The translations under genes and the position numbers were made by a program. The notes under the pieces were generated by a model. The model did no database searches. It was not told where the DNA came from and saw only the letters and a program-made list of their open reading frames with translations. A stretch of 64,000 bases of DNA. It comes from an uncultured Eubacteriales bacterium. Lineage in GTDB: Bacteria > Bacillota > Clostridia > Christensenellales > Aristaeellaceae. The stretch spans positions 1 through 64,000 of the forward strand of contig ONCV01000007.1 of assembly GCA_900316415.1 (NCBI GenBank), read 5' to 3'. Positions 8,337-15,752 of this stretch are shown piece by piece (positions within the stretch are counted from its first letter, which is position 1; every line of letters begins with the position of its first letter).

Positions 8337-8842
8337 TCATGGCTGAAAAAAGAAGTCGTTATCATGTGAGCGACCGTTTCAAAGCCGGTCTGCTTCGCTG
8401 GTGGCTGGCCGGAATGTGCTATTTCCTGGTTGGATTCGGCACACAATCCGGTCTTTTAGACAGTCCGCTGGATCTAATTTTCTTTCTGGGTGTCGCAGTG
8501 GGTCTCACTACGGTTTATATCTATAATCCCATCGCCTACAGCATATTCTCGTTGGAATATCAGGGTGAAAGCCTGAACCTGCGCCATTGGCGCAGAAAAG
8601 GATGGCGAAAGGCCCTCTATAATTTGGGCGTGGTCGCTCAAAGCCTGGCGCTGGTCGCCCTGATCTATCTGACCTACCAGAACATCAATCTGTTCCTGGT
8701 CCGGGCAGGCGATCTGCCGGAGGATACGGTGATCGTGGCGGGCGAACCCTTCGGGTTTGCTACGCTTTACCTGATTTTCCACACGGCGTTTTCCGGGCTG
8801 GTCAGAAAAGTGCGGAAGCCTCGGCAGGAGGATCAGCCATGA
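8333..8842 (+). CDS. Four-TM membrane protein in the importer operon (D)
   Basis: A 169-residue membrane protein with a basic N-terminus, helices at about 22-42, 46-69, 95-115 and 135-155, a basic cytoplasmic-looking loop between helices 2 and 3 (LRHWRRKGWRK) and a charged tail. A second ATG two codons on (8339) is an equally good start. It overlaps both neighbours by ATGA, linking transporter genes to the lyase genes in one translational chain. Function unknown; membrane protein adaptation to this specific importer is the best inference. Confidence 0.7.
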   Translation: MIMAEKRSRYHVSDRFKAGLLRWWLAGMCYFLVGFGTQSGLLDSPLDLIFFLGVAVGLTTVYIYNPIAYSIFSLEYQGESLNLRHWRRKGWRKALYNLGVVAQSLALVALIYLTYQNINLFLVRAGDLPEDTVIVAGEPFGFATLYLIFHTAFSGLVRKVRKPRQEDQP

Positions 8843-10806
8843 GCTATGTCTTCATCGGTGACCTGCACCCTTATCAAGAGGACATCAATGGAAAACACAA
8901 AGCCCAATACCAGCGCCTTTTGACGGAAGCGGATCGCTGTTCTCAATTCACGCTGCCCAAAGTTCATCCCTCGGAAAGCACCACCTATATGGGCATCGCC
9001 ATCGTGAACCTGGCTCTGGCTTACCGCCTGAGCGGAGAAAAGAAATACCTGGATCACGCGCTGCGGTTTATGCGCACGGTGCTGAGCTATGAAAAGTGGG
9101 GAAATGCACATCTTGTCAATGTGGACTTGTCCGCTTCCTGGATTCTGTTCGGGTTATCCCTGGGCTATGACTGGCTGCGGGAGGATTTGGACGCGGGAGA
9201 CAGGCGGCGGATGATAACAAAAATTCACCATCACGCTGATATCATCTTCCAATACAGGCGCAGTACCTACGGCGAAGGCTGGGCAACGAATTTCTACCAG
9301 AATCATAACTGGATCAATATGACTGGCCTGGCTGCTGCGGGATATGTTCTGGAAAAAGAAGGTATGGACGGAAAGAAGTATACCCAGGAAGCCAGAAAAA
9401 ATTTCGACCGGGTGTACAGTTTACTGCCGGAAGACGGCTCCAATTACGAAGGCGTAGTCTATTGGCGATATGGCGGTATGTGGCTCTTTGTCTATGCGCA
9501 TCTGCTCAAGACGCAGGAGGGTATCAATCTTTTTGCAAGCTGCCCATACTTGAAAAACACCTTCTATTACCGTCTGTACCAATCTGCCGGCGATTTGCGG
9601 CAACAGCTGAACTTTGGCGACTGCCATGACCGTCATAGTGGGCATACTGCTTGTGTGTACTATAAAACAGCCGCAGAATACAACGACGGGTATGCCCAGA
9701 ACCTGGGCAATCTGGTTGTCAGGGAGTTCTTGACGGAGGAAGCCGCGGAAAGCAAGGTGAAACCTGGTATCTTGCCGGAAGCTGCCTTTGAATTTCTGTG
9801 GTATGATCCGGCCGTGCAGGAAAAACCGCTGGAAGAGCTGCCGCTACGCCGATTCTTCCCCGATCTTGGCCTCCTGGCTCTCAGAAGTGGGTGGGATCAA
9901 AACGCCAAGGTGCTGACCATCAAATGCTCTGCCCCCGGCGGAAACAAGCAATGGCGGTGCGGATGGCAAATTCAGCGGGAGGAACAGATCAATCTGTTTT
10001 CCCTTTCGCATCATCACCCGGACAATCTTTCCTATATTTATGCAGAGGGTGGAGATTTTCTGACTTGCGAGGATGGATACAACAGGAACTTGATGCCGGA
10101 CAATCACAATGTATTGCTGGTGGATGGACAATACTGCGATGCGGTCAATGTGAATGACGCTTACATGGCCAGCGTCCGCATCAGGGAAAAGAAGGAGCCC
10201 TTCCAGCCTTCGGATTTCACCGGTATTGTGACTGGCTGCATCGAAGACGGAGATGTGACGCTATACCGGGGAGAAAACCACTTGATTTGTCCGAAAGCTC
10301 TTCGCATGACGGAAGTGAGCAGGCTGCTGATCACGGACGGGCTCAAATACTGGGTGTTTGTGGATGTATTCCGGAGCAGCATCCCCCACATGTACTCCAT
10401 TTTGAGCAATACTGACTGCCGCGCCACAAGATCAGGAAGCGCCTGGCGCTATCCTATGCCCCAGGGAGAAATCGTCTATCAGGTTTTTTCCGATCATCAA
10501 ATCACCGCTCGCCAGTATCCACAGACTGTCAGCAGCGTCATGACCACCCAGGAACCGGACAAGGTTTGCAAAACGCAAATCAGCACCTTAGCCCATGATT
10601 CGGAAGAAAAGCAAACGGAGCAAATCTTCATTGAATGCTTCACCAGGAATCAGGATCAGGCGCAAGTCCACCGGAATGATAACATCTGGTGTTTATCCCT
10701 GAATGGGGAAATGCTGGCCGTCCGGCCCGGCGAAATCAAACAGGGTCTGCGCAGCATCCAGGTATGTTTCACTCGGAACGGGACAGACAAAACGTATGAA
10801 ATGTGA
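8839..10806 (+). CDS. Heparinase II/III-like polysaccharide lyase (cytoplasmic) 1
   Basis: A 655-residue protein with the two-part layout of heparinase II/III-like lyases. The N-terminal alpha/alpha-toroid contains FYQNHNWINMTGLAAAGYVL (about residues 152-171) and the GSNYEGVVYWRYGG segment. The C-terminal beta-sandwich has SLSHHHPDNLSYIYAEGGDF, the conserved histidine/aspartate region. These enzymes break uronic-acid glycosidic bonds by beta-elimination, leaving an unsaturated uronate at the new non-reducing end. No signal peptide is seen, so it should act in the cytoplasm on imported oligosaccharides. KdgF and an SDR downstream fit this. Whether the substrate is alginate, a glycosaminoglycan or another polyuronate cannot be decided from sequence. 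Confidence 0.8.
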   Translation: MSYVFIGDLHPYQEDINGKHKAQYQRLLTEADRCSQFTLPKVHPSESTTYMGIAIVNLALAYRLSGEKKYLDHALRFMRTVLSYEKWGNAHLVNVDLSASWILFGLSLGYDWLREDLDAGDRRRMITKIHHHADIIFQYRRSTYGEGWATNFYQNHNWINMTGLAAAGYVLEKEGMDGKKYTQEARKNFDRVYSLLPEDGSNYEGVVYWRYGGMWLFVYAHLLKTQEGINLFASCPYLKNTFYYRLYQSAGDLRQQLNFGDCHDRHSGHTACVYYKTAAEYNDGYAQNLGNLVVREFLTEEAAESKVKPGILPEAAFEFLWYDPAVQEKPLEELPLRRFFPDLGLLALRSGWDQNAKVLTIKCSAPGGNKQWRCGWQIQREEQINLFSLSHHHPDNLSYIYAEGGDFLTCEDGYNRNLMPDNHNVLLVDGQYCDAVNVNDAYMASVRIREKKEPFQPSDFTGIVTGCIEDGDVTLYRGENHLICPKALRMTEVSRLLITDGLKYWVFVDVFRSSIPHMYSILSNTDCRATRSGSAWRYPMPQGEIVYQVFSDHQITARQYPQTVSSVMTTQEPDKVCKTQISTLAHDSEEKQTEQIFIECFTRNQDQAQVHRNDNIWCLSLNGEMLAVRPGEIKQGLRSIQVCFTRNGTDKTYEM

Positions 10807-10816
10807 GGTGAGAAGG

Positions 10817-12724
10817 TTGAAATATGTCAATGATCATTTCAAGCGTCTCATGCTTGCTTCGCCGGTCAATCAAAGCGTTCTGGAACACATGAAGCAAGAT
10901 GTGGACGCGTTTCTCCCGCAATTTTCAGATCGAGTTTCTAGCCTGAGCCGCTGGGGGCACTATTACTTCTGCGACGAGGACGGAGGCCGCCTGATCTTTG
11001 ATCCAAAACAACCCCATCGGCATCAATGCTCCATCTGCGGAAAGGTTTACCGGAATGACGTTCTGGATGGCGTATGGATCACGTTTTACCGCAACCGGGC
11101 GGTGGTGCTGGCCCAGGTATCTGCGCTGATCTACTGCGTCACGGGAGAAGAAAAATACCGTCGCTATGCCCTGAATGTCATCGAATTCTATGCTGCCCAT
11201 TACACGGAATTCCCACTGCATAACAAAGAAAACGTCATGGGAAGCTCCTACGACGATATGAAGTGGGGCTGCGGACGCATCATGCCGCAGAATCTGAATG
11301 AAGCGATCGTTGCCATTCGGTTCATTGCTACCATCGAAATGCTGCGTGATACGCTGGACGATAACTGGATCGCCTGGGTTCATCAAATGCTTTTTCGGGA
11401 AATCTTCTGTTTGCTTTGTCCGCAGGTGCGGGAAATCCACAACATCAGTTGCTGGTGCTTGGCGGCCATTGGCGTGATGGGATTATCTCTGCATGATGAG
11501 GAAATGATAAGGTTTGCCTTTGAAAGCCCTCTCAATATCCATGAGCAACTTTCCAAAGGCGTCACAGCAGATGCGTTCTGGTATGAGGGATCCATCCATT
11601 ATAACTTCTTTCTGTTAGAAGGAGTATCGTATCTGTTCCTGTTCAGCCGCCTATATGATTACGATTTTGGTAAGAAAAGCACGGCTATCTTTGAAAGAAT
11701 GCTAATCCAGGCCTATGGCTACGCTTTCGATAATCAGTATTTACCCAATCCAAACGACGGTTGGCCCAATTTGAATCTGCGCACCTTCAGCTACGTATAC
11801 CATACCGCCGCCCGGGCCTTCGGGGAGGATTCGCCGGTAGGGAACATGGTGAAGCTGATCGAGGCCGATCCATCACCGCGCACCATCCTTCCCCTTAGCG
11901 AGCCATACTATTGCGGGAACAGCATTTGTATGGAGCAGCTGCTGTTTAATCTTGATTTCGATTACGCCCATTACAAGCCCGTCCCCAGGCAGTCCGCCCT
12001 GTACCCAAGGTCAAATTTCGCCATGCTGCGGAACAAGGATTGGAACGTGTTTCTCAAGTACGGCTTGAACGGACGCTCCCATGCGCATCCGGACATCATG
12101 GAAATCGAAGTGATGTGTCGTGATCAAAGGATATCCAGGGATTTGTCCAACGCGGGCTACCAGGCGCGGCTGTGCAAGGAATGGCATCGAAAGACCATCA
12201 GCCACAGCACGGTTTGCTGGAACGGACAGGATATCACGTCCGTAAGCCCCGGAAAGTGCCTGCACTTTGATTCCAGCCAGGTGACGGCCAAGGCGGAAAA
12301 CGTCTATGACGGGGTGGATTATTGCCGCTCGCTTTCCATTTTCGGTTCTGAACTTCAGGATCGGTTTACGGCAGGCGGCAAGGAAGGTGTGTATGATTAT
12401 TTCTTCCATCTTGAATCCGGCTTCCGACTGTCCCATGATATGAAGATACAAGAAGCGGAACTTGGCTTCAAAGAAAACGGGTATCAGCATATTCAGCAAG
12501 TAAGTCAAATGCTCGTTGAAAAGGAAGCGAATCTGAAAGCAGAAACAGATGATCTGTGTTTCACGGTTCACATTGATCTAGCTCCTGGGCAGAAATTGTT
12601 TCTGTTGAAAACCCTGGATAATCCGGTCAATCAAACCCGCAGCACCCTGCTTGTTCGCGGGAGAGGAAAAGAACAGCATTTCCAGATGAAAATCACAATT
12701 CATGAAAAGGAGAGAAAGGTATGA
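10817..12724 (+). CDS. Heparinase II/III-like polysaccharide lyase (cytoplasmic) 2
   Basis: A 635-residue second lyase-like protein. Near residue 67 there is a short Cys pair (HQCSICGKVYRND) common in this family. The toroid domain follows (ARAFGEDSP region), then the beta-sandwich with GRSHAHPDIMEIEV and the family block around EWHRKTISHSTVCWNGQD. A TTG start at 10817 behind GAGGTG is chosen. An ATG at 10796 would overlap the previous gene by 11 bp and has no ribosome site. No signal peptide is visible. The two lyases differ in sequence, suggesting that they split endo and exo steps or act on different linkages. Confidence 0.78.
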   Translation: MKYVNDHFKRLMLASPVNQSVLEHMKQDVDAFLPQFSDRVSSLSRWGHYYFCDEDGGRLIFDPKQPHRHQCSICGKVYRNDVLDGVWITFYRNRAVVLAQVSALIYCVTGEEKYRRYALNVIEFYAAHYTEFPLHNKENVMGSSYDDMKWGCGRIMPQNLNEAIVAIRFIATIEMLRDTLDDNWIAWVHQMLFREIFCLLCPQVREIHNISCWCLAAIGVMGLSLHDEEMIRFAFESPLNIHEQLSKGVTADAFWYEGSIHYNFFLLEGVSYLFLFSRLYDYDFGKKSTAIFERMLIQAYGYAFDNQYLPNPNDGWPNLNLRTFSYVYHTAARAFGEDSPVGNMVKLIEADPSPRTILPLSEPYYCGNSICMEQLLFNLDFDYAHYKPVPRQSALYPRSNFAMLRNKDWNVFLKYGLNGRSHAHPDIMEIEVMCRDQRISRDLSNAGYQARLCKEWHRKTISHSTVCWNGQDITSVSPGKCLHFDSSQVTAKAENVYDGVDYCRSLSIFGSELQDRFTAGGKEGVYDYFFHLESGFRLSHDMKIQEAELGFKENGYQHIQQVSQMLVEKEANLKAETDDLCFTVHIDLAPGQKLFLLKTLDNPVNQTRSTLLVRGRGKEQHFQMKITIHEKERKV

Positions 12725-13455
12725 AAGCAGTCATTACAGGGGGAACAAGGGGTATTGGTTTGAGCGCGGCGATGGTTTTGGGAAAAGCGGGATATGACAT
12801 TATTCTGACGGGCATCAATCCGGAAGACGGTGAAAAAGCCATCCAGGAACTGGAAGCGTCGGGTGTCAATGCCGAACTTTATATGGTAAATGCCACCTGT
12901 GAGGAGGAAGTCAATCAGTTCTTCGCTAAGATCGGTGAGAAATACGGCACGCTGGACGTGCTTGTCAACAATGTTGGCGGTCTGGGTGGACGGCAGCGCT
13001 TTGAGGGGATGGAAACTTCTTTCATGCGGAGTGTCATGGCCCTGAATTTTGACAGCGCGTTCTTTGCCAGCAGGGCGGCGATCCCGCTACTGAAAAAGGG
13101 CAGCCATCCGTCGATCATCAATTACAGTACCATTGCCGTTACCTCAGGTGGAGGTCCTGGTGCGGGAATATATGCAGCCAGCAAGGCGGCCATTGAGGGC
13201 TTGACCCGCGCTATGGCAAAAGATCTGGCCGAATATGGTATTCGTGTCAACGCAGTATCTCCCGGCACAATCGATACACAATTCCATGCCGCTACTAAAC
13301 GAGAAATCGTGGAATCTTGGAAAGACTCAATTGTAATGAAGCGTTTAGGGGAACCCAGCGAAGTCGCAAGCGTAATCGAATTCCTTGCTTCAGAAAAAGC
13401 GTCCTTCATTACCGGTGAAATCATCCAGGTAAATGGTGGACAGGCTTTCATTTAA
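12721..13455 (+). CDS. SDR-family oxidoreductase, probable unsaturated-uronate reductase
   Basis: A 244-residue short-chain dehydrogenase. It has the cofactor loop TGGTRGIG (residues 6-13), NNVG (83-86) and a Ser136/Thr137-Tyr151-Lys155 catalytic set (YAASK). The end (TGEIIQVNGGQAFI) is typical of the family. It overlaps the lyase gene by ATGA and precedes kdgF, so the likely substrate is the 5-keto uronate (DEH or its isomer) formed from lyase products, which would be reduced to 2-keto-3-deoxygluconate. KduD, DhuD and alginate DEH reductases are all SDRs of this size. No kduI-type isomerase gene is nearby, which favours a DEH-reductase-like role over KduD. Cofactor preference is not evident. 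Confidence 0.8.
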   Translation: MKAVITGGTRGIGLSAAMVLGKAGYDIILTGINPEDGEKAIQELEASGVNAELYMVNATCEEEVNQFFAKIGEKYGTLDVLVNNVGGLGGRQRFEGMETSFMRSVMALNFDSAFFASRAAIPLLKKGSHPSIINYSTIAVTSGGGPGAGIYAASKAAIEGLTRAMAKDLAEYGIRVNAVSPGTIDTQFHAATKREIVESWKDSIVMKRLGEPSEVASVIEFLASEKASFITGEIIQVNGGQAFI

Positions 13456-13471
13456 GAAGGGGGCTGCCATA

Positions 13472-13795
13472 ATGATTGTTTCACTTGATTCAGTTCTTTC
13501 CACTCATCCAGATGAGGGCGTCACACGCCGCGTCATTGCGCATGGTGGCAATATCATGGCTGTGCATGTAACTTTCAAGAAAGGTGCGGTAGGTAGTATT
13601 CATAGACATATTCATGAACAAATCAGCTATATTGTTTCTGGTTCATTTGAATACTATGAAAATGGAGAAAAGCACTTGCTTAAAGCAGGAGACAGCTATT
13701 TTGTGCCATCAAATGTTGATCATGGCGTTGTTGCCTTGGAAGATTCGGTAATACTGGATTTTTTCACACCACAGCGTCTTGATTTTCTGACATAA
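13472..13795 (+). CDS. kdgF: KdgF-type cupin, converts unsaturated uronates to linear ketonised form
   Basis: A 107-residue single-domain cupin that matches KdgF closely over its full length. The metal-binding cluster is HRHIHEQ (His44, His46, His48, Gln50) plus His84 in NVDHGVVALED, with the glycine-bounded turn KAGDSYFVPS between them. KdgF opens 4,5-unsaturated galacturonate or mannuronate released by lyases, replacing the slow spontaneous reaction. The start at 13472 is preferred because GAAGGGGG lies upstream; an earlier ATG at 13433 overlaps the SDR gene. It is the last gene before a terminator, closing the polyuronate operon. Confidence 0.87.
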   Translation: MIVSLDSVLSTHPDEGVTRRVIAHGGNIMAVHVTFKKGAVGSIHRHIHEQISYIVSGSFEYYENGEKHLLKAGDSYFVPSNVDHGVVALEDSVILDFFTPQRLDFLT

Positions 13796-13808
13796 GCTAA
13801 GCGTCTGC

Positions 13809-13850
13809 GAGGACAGAAAGAAAAAAGCTTTCCTGTCCTCTTCCTTTTTC
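13809..13850 (+). terminator. Terminator of the polyuronate operon
   Basis: The stem GAGGACAGAAAG (13809-13820) pairs with CTTTCCTGTCCTC (13828-13840) with one bulge, followed by the T-rich TTCCTTTTTC. It lies 14 bp after the kdgF stop. Confidence 0.8.
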
Positions 13851-13963
13851 CAAATGAAAGAATATTTGTAGATTTGTTGCATAACACATCAATACAGACA
13901 GTGAGCGAGAGATGCCTGATAAACAGAATTAATCTTGAATAATCTGAATAACGGGAGGATATT

Positions 13964-15181
13964 ATGGCGCTTCGCATCATTACAGAAGCAAACCGTTGCC
14001 TGCAATGCAAGCGGCCTCAGTGTCAGGCTGCTTGTCCAATTCATACACCTATTCCCCAGGTAATTCTTGCTTTCCGGGAAAACCGATTGTTGGAAGCCGG
14101 AAGAATTCTTTTTGAAAATAACCCCATGTCAGCAATATGCTCCATTGTCTGTGATCATGAAGCGCAATGTGCGGGCCATTGTGTATTGGGCAAAAAAAGT
14201 AGCCCAGTTACATTCTATAATATTGAAAAGTTCATATCTGACGCATATTTGGATCGAATAAGAATAGATAGACAGCCTGCGAAGGGAAAGAAGACAGCGG
14301 TTATTGGTGCCGGTCCAGCAGGCCTGGTTGTTGCAATAGAACTCGCATCGGCAGGCTACAATGTTACACTTTTTGATGATAATAATCATATTGGTGGGAT
14401 GCTATATTACGGTATTCCAGAGTTTCGGCTTTCAAAGACGAATCTCGAGAAATACCAAAAGATACTCAATGCATTGGATATTCAATTTCGCCCAAACACT
14501 GCTTTTGGTGAGGCACTTTCTATTCAGAATTTGTTCCGGGACGGATATGCTTCAGTATTCATTGGAACTGGTGTATGGAGACCAAAGTCACTGGGAATCA
14601 AAGGTGAAAGTGAAGCAAATGTTCATTTTGGCGTTTCTTACTTAGCAAACCCTGGAGCATACCATCTGGGCGAAAAAGTGGCTGTGATCGGAATGGGAAA
14701 TGTGGCCATGGATGTTGCGCGGACTGCCCTCCGCCATGGAGCACAAGAAGTAACACTTTATGCCCGGTCGAAAAGAATTGCGGCCAGCCGTCATGAAATG
14801 GAGTATGCGATGTTGGATGGCGCTGAATTGATGTTTGGTTATGCCATACAAGAAATCACAACAAATGGCCCCTTGTTCAGGGTTGCATGCTTCGATGAAA
14901 ATGATATGATCATTGGCTACAAAGAAGAACTTGTGCAGATCCATGCGGATTCTACAATTCTGGCAGTCAGCCAAGCGCCGAAAAACCGTCTTCTGCTAAC
15001 CACCCAAGGTCTTGAAGCCAATGAGCGAGGATTACTGATCACTGATGAAAACTGCATGACAACAGTAAAAGGCGTTTTTGCTGCTGGAGATGTCGTTCAT
15101 GGTTCCAATACCGTTGTTGCCGCAGCGGCTGAGGCAAAGCGAGCGGCAAAGGCAATGATGAACTATATGGAAAGAGCTTGA
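13964..15181 (+). CDS. GltD-like FAD/NAD(P)-dependent oxidoreductase
   Basis: A 405-residue homologue of the glutamate synthase small subunit and related electron-transfer flavoproteins. The N-terminal domain has a cysteine cluster (Cys12, Cys15, Cys20, Cys24, then more near 58-74) expected to hold 4Fe-4S clusters. It is followed by a Rossmann motif GAGPAGLVVAIELASAG near 110 and a second NAD(P) motif GMGNVAMDVARTA near 241, with the FAD-closing AAGDVVHG near 370. There is no gltB next to it, so glutamate synthase itself is unlikely; it may pass electrons from NAD(P)H to a partner encoded elsewhere. The gene is visibly AT-richer than most of the window. Its own GGGAGG site and the terminator upstream indicate a separate transcript. 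Confidence 0.82.
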   Translation: MALRIITEANRCLQCKRPQCQAACPIHTPIPQVILAFRENRLLEAGRILFENNPMSAICSIVCDHEAQCAGHCVLGKKSSPVTFYNIEKFISDAYLDRIRIDRQPAKGKKTAVIGAGPAGLVVAIELASAGYNVTLFDDNNHIGGMLYYGIPEFRLSKTNLEKYQKILNALDIQFRPNTAFGEALSIQNLFRDGYASVFIGTGVWRPKSLGIKGESEANVHFGVSYLANPGAYHLGEKVAVIGMGNVAMDVARTALRHGAQEVTLYARSKRIAASRHEMEYAMLDGAELMFGYAIQEITTNGPLFRVACFDENDMIIGYKEELVQIHADSTILAVSQAPKNRLLLTTQGLEANERGLLITDENCMTTVKGVFAAGDVVHGSNTVVAAAAEAKRAAKAMMNYMERA

Positions 15182-15246
15182 AACTCTGAACCGAGGCAGG
15201 TTCTGATACGGTCTACCGGGACGCTGTCCATCTTCAACGGTCGCAC

Positions 15247-15292
15247 AAGGTAATTTGTTCTAGGTTGCTGTTACCTTATAATCGACCTAGAA
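15247..15292 (+). promoter_or_regulatory. Two interleaved inverted repeats overlapping a promoter-like element
   Basis: AAGGTAA (15247-15253) pairs with TTACCTT (15271-15277), and TTCTAGGT (15258-15265) pairs with ACCTAGAA (15285-15292). The arms alternate, giving H-type pseudoknot topology if transcribed. As DNA they could be two overlapping operators around a -10 TATAAT at 15277-15282 with TTGTTC at 15255-15260. The element lies about 120 bp upstream of the kdgK remnant. Confidence 0.4.
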
Positions 15293-15414
15293 TCACGATA
15301 CTACATGGATATATAAGACGCATCAAGGAACCGCCTGCACGCCGCTGTGCTGCGCTCATGCTTTTGAAATATGCTCGATGAAAACACATCACCAATATTG
15401 AGGAGGAAATCACC

Positions 15415-15732
15415 ATGCCGAACCTGAATTTGAAGCCTGCCAATGAATGCAAGTACGACGCCGTATCCCTGGGCGAAATCATGCTGCGGCTGGACCCCGG
15501 CGAGGGTCGTATCCGCACCGCCCGGGAATTCAAAGCCTGGGAGGGCGGCGGCGACTCCTTCGCCTCCGGCCTGATCTACGGCCTGATTACCACCGGCGAT
15601 CCCGAACTGGCCGTGAATTACGGCGCGGCCCACGGCGCTTTGGCCATGACCACCCCCGGCGATACTTCCATGGCCAGCAAGGAAGAAGTGGAATCCATCA
15701 TGAAGAATGGCAGCGCCCGGGTGAAGCGCTGA
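15415..15732 (+). pseudogene. kdgK: 2-keto-3-deoxygluconate kinase (PfkB family) with large internal deletion
   Basis: This 105-codon frame begins like a full KDG kinase (CKYDAVSLGEIMLRLDPGEG, then EFKAWEGGG). At codon 47 it jumps to the C-terminal PfkB block GGGDSFASGL, ending with HGALAMTTPGDTSMA as in intact enzymes of about 340 residues. Roughly 230-240 central residues, including the sugar-binding region, are missing. The junction falls at GGCGGCGGC (15544-15552), where both flanking motifs encode Gly-Gly-Gly, as expected for recombination at a short repeat. The reading frame and ribosome site (GAGGAGG) are intact, so a short product may be made, but it cannot fold as a kinase. Intact KdgK would phosphorylate the product of this locus. 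An assembly collapse is the alternative. Confidence 0.85.
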
Positions 15733-15752
15733 GCAATAAGGAGGGAAAGACC

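Noticed and set aside
8839-12724. The two heparinase-like genes as secreted enzymes
   Set aside because: Neither protein starts with a hydrophobic signal sequence at any plausible start codon, so cytoplasmic location is assumed.
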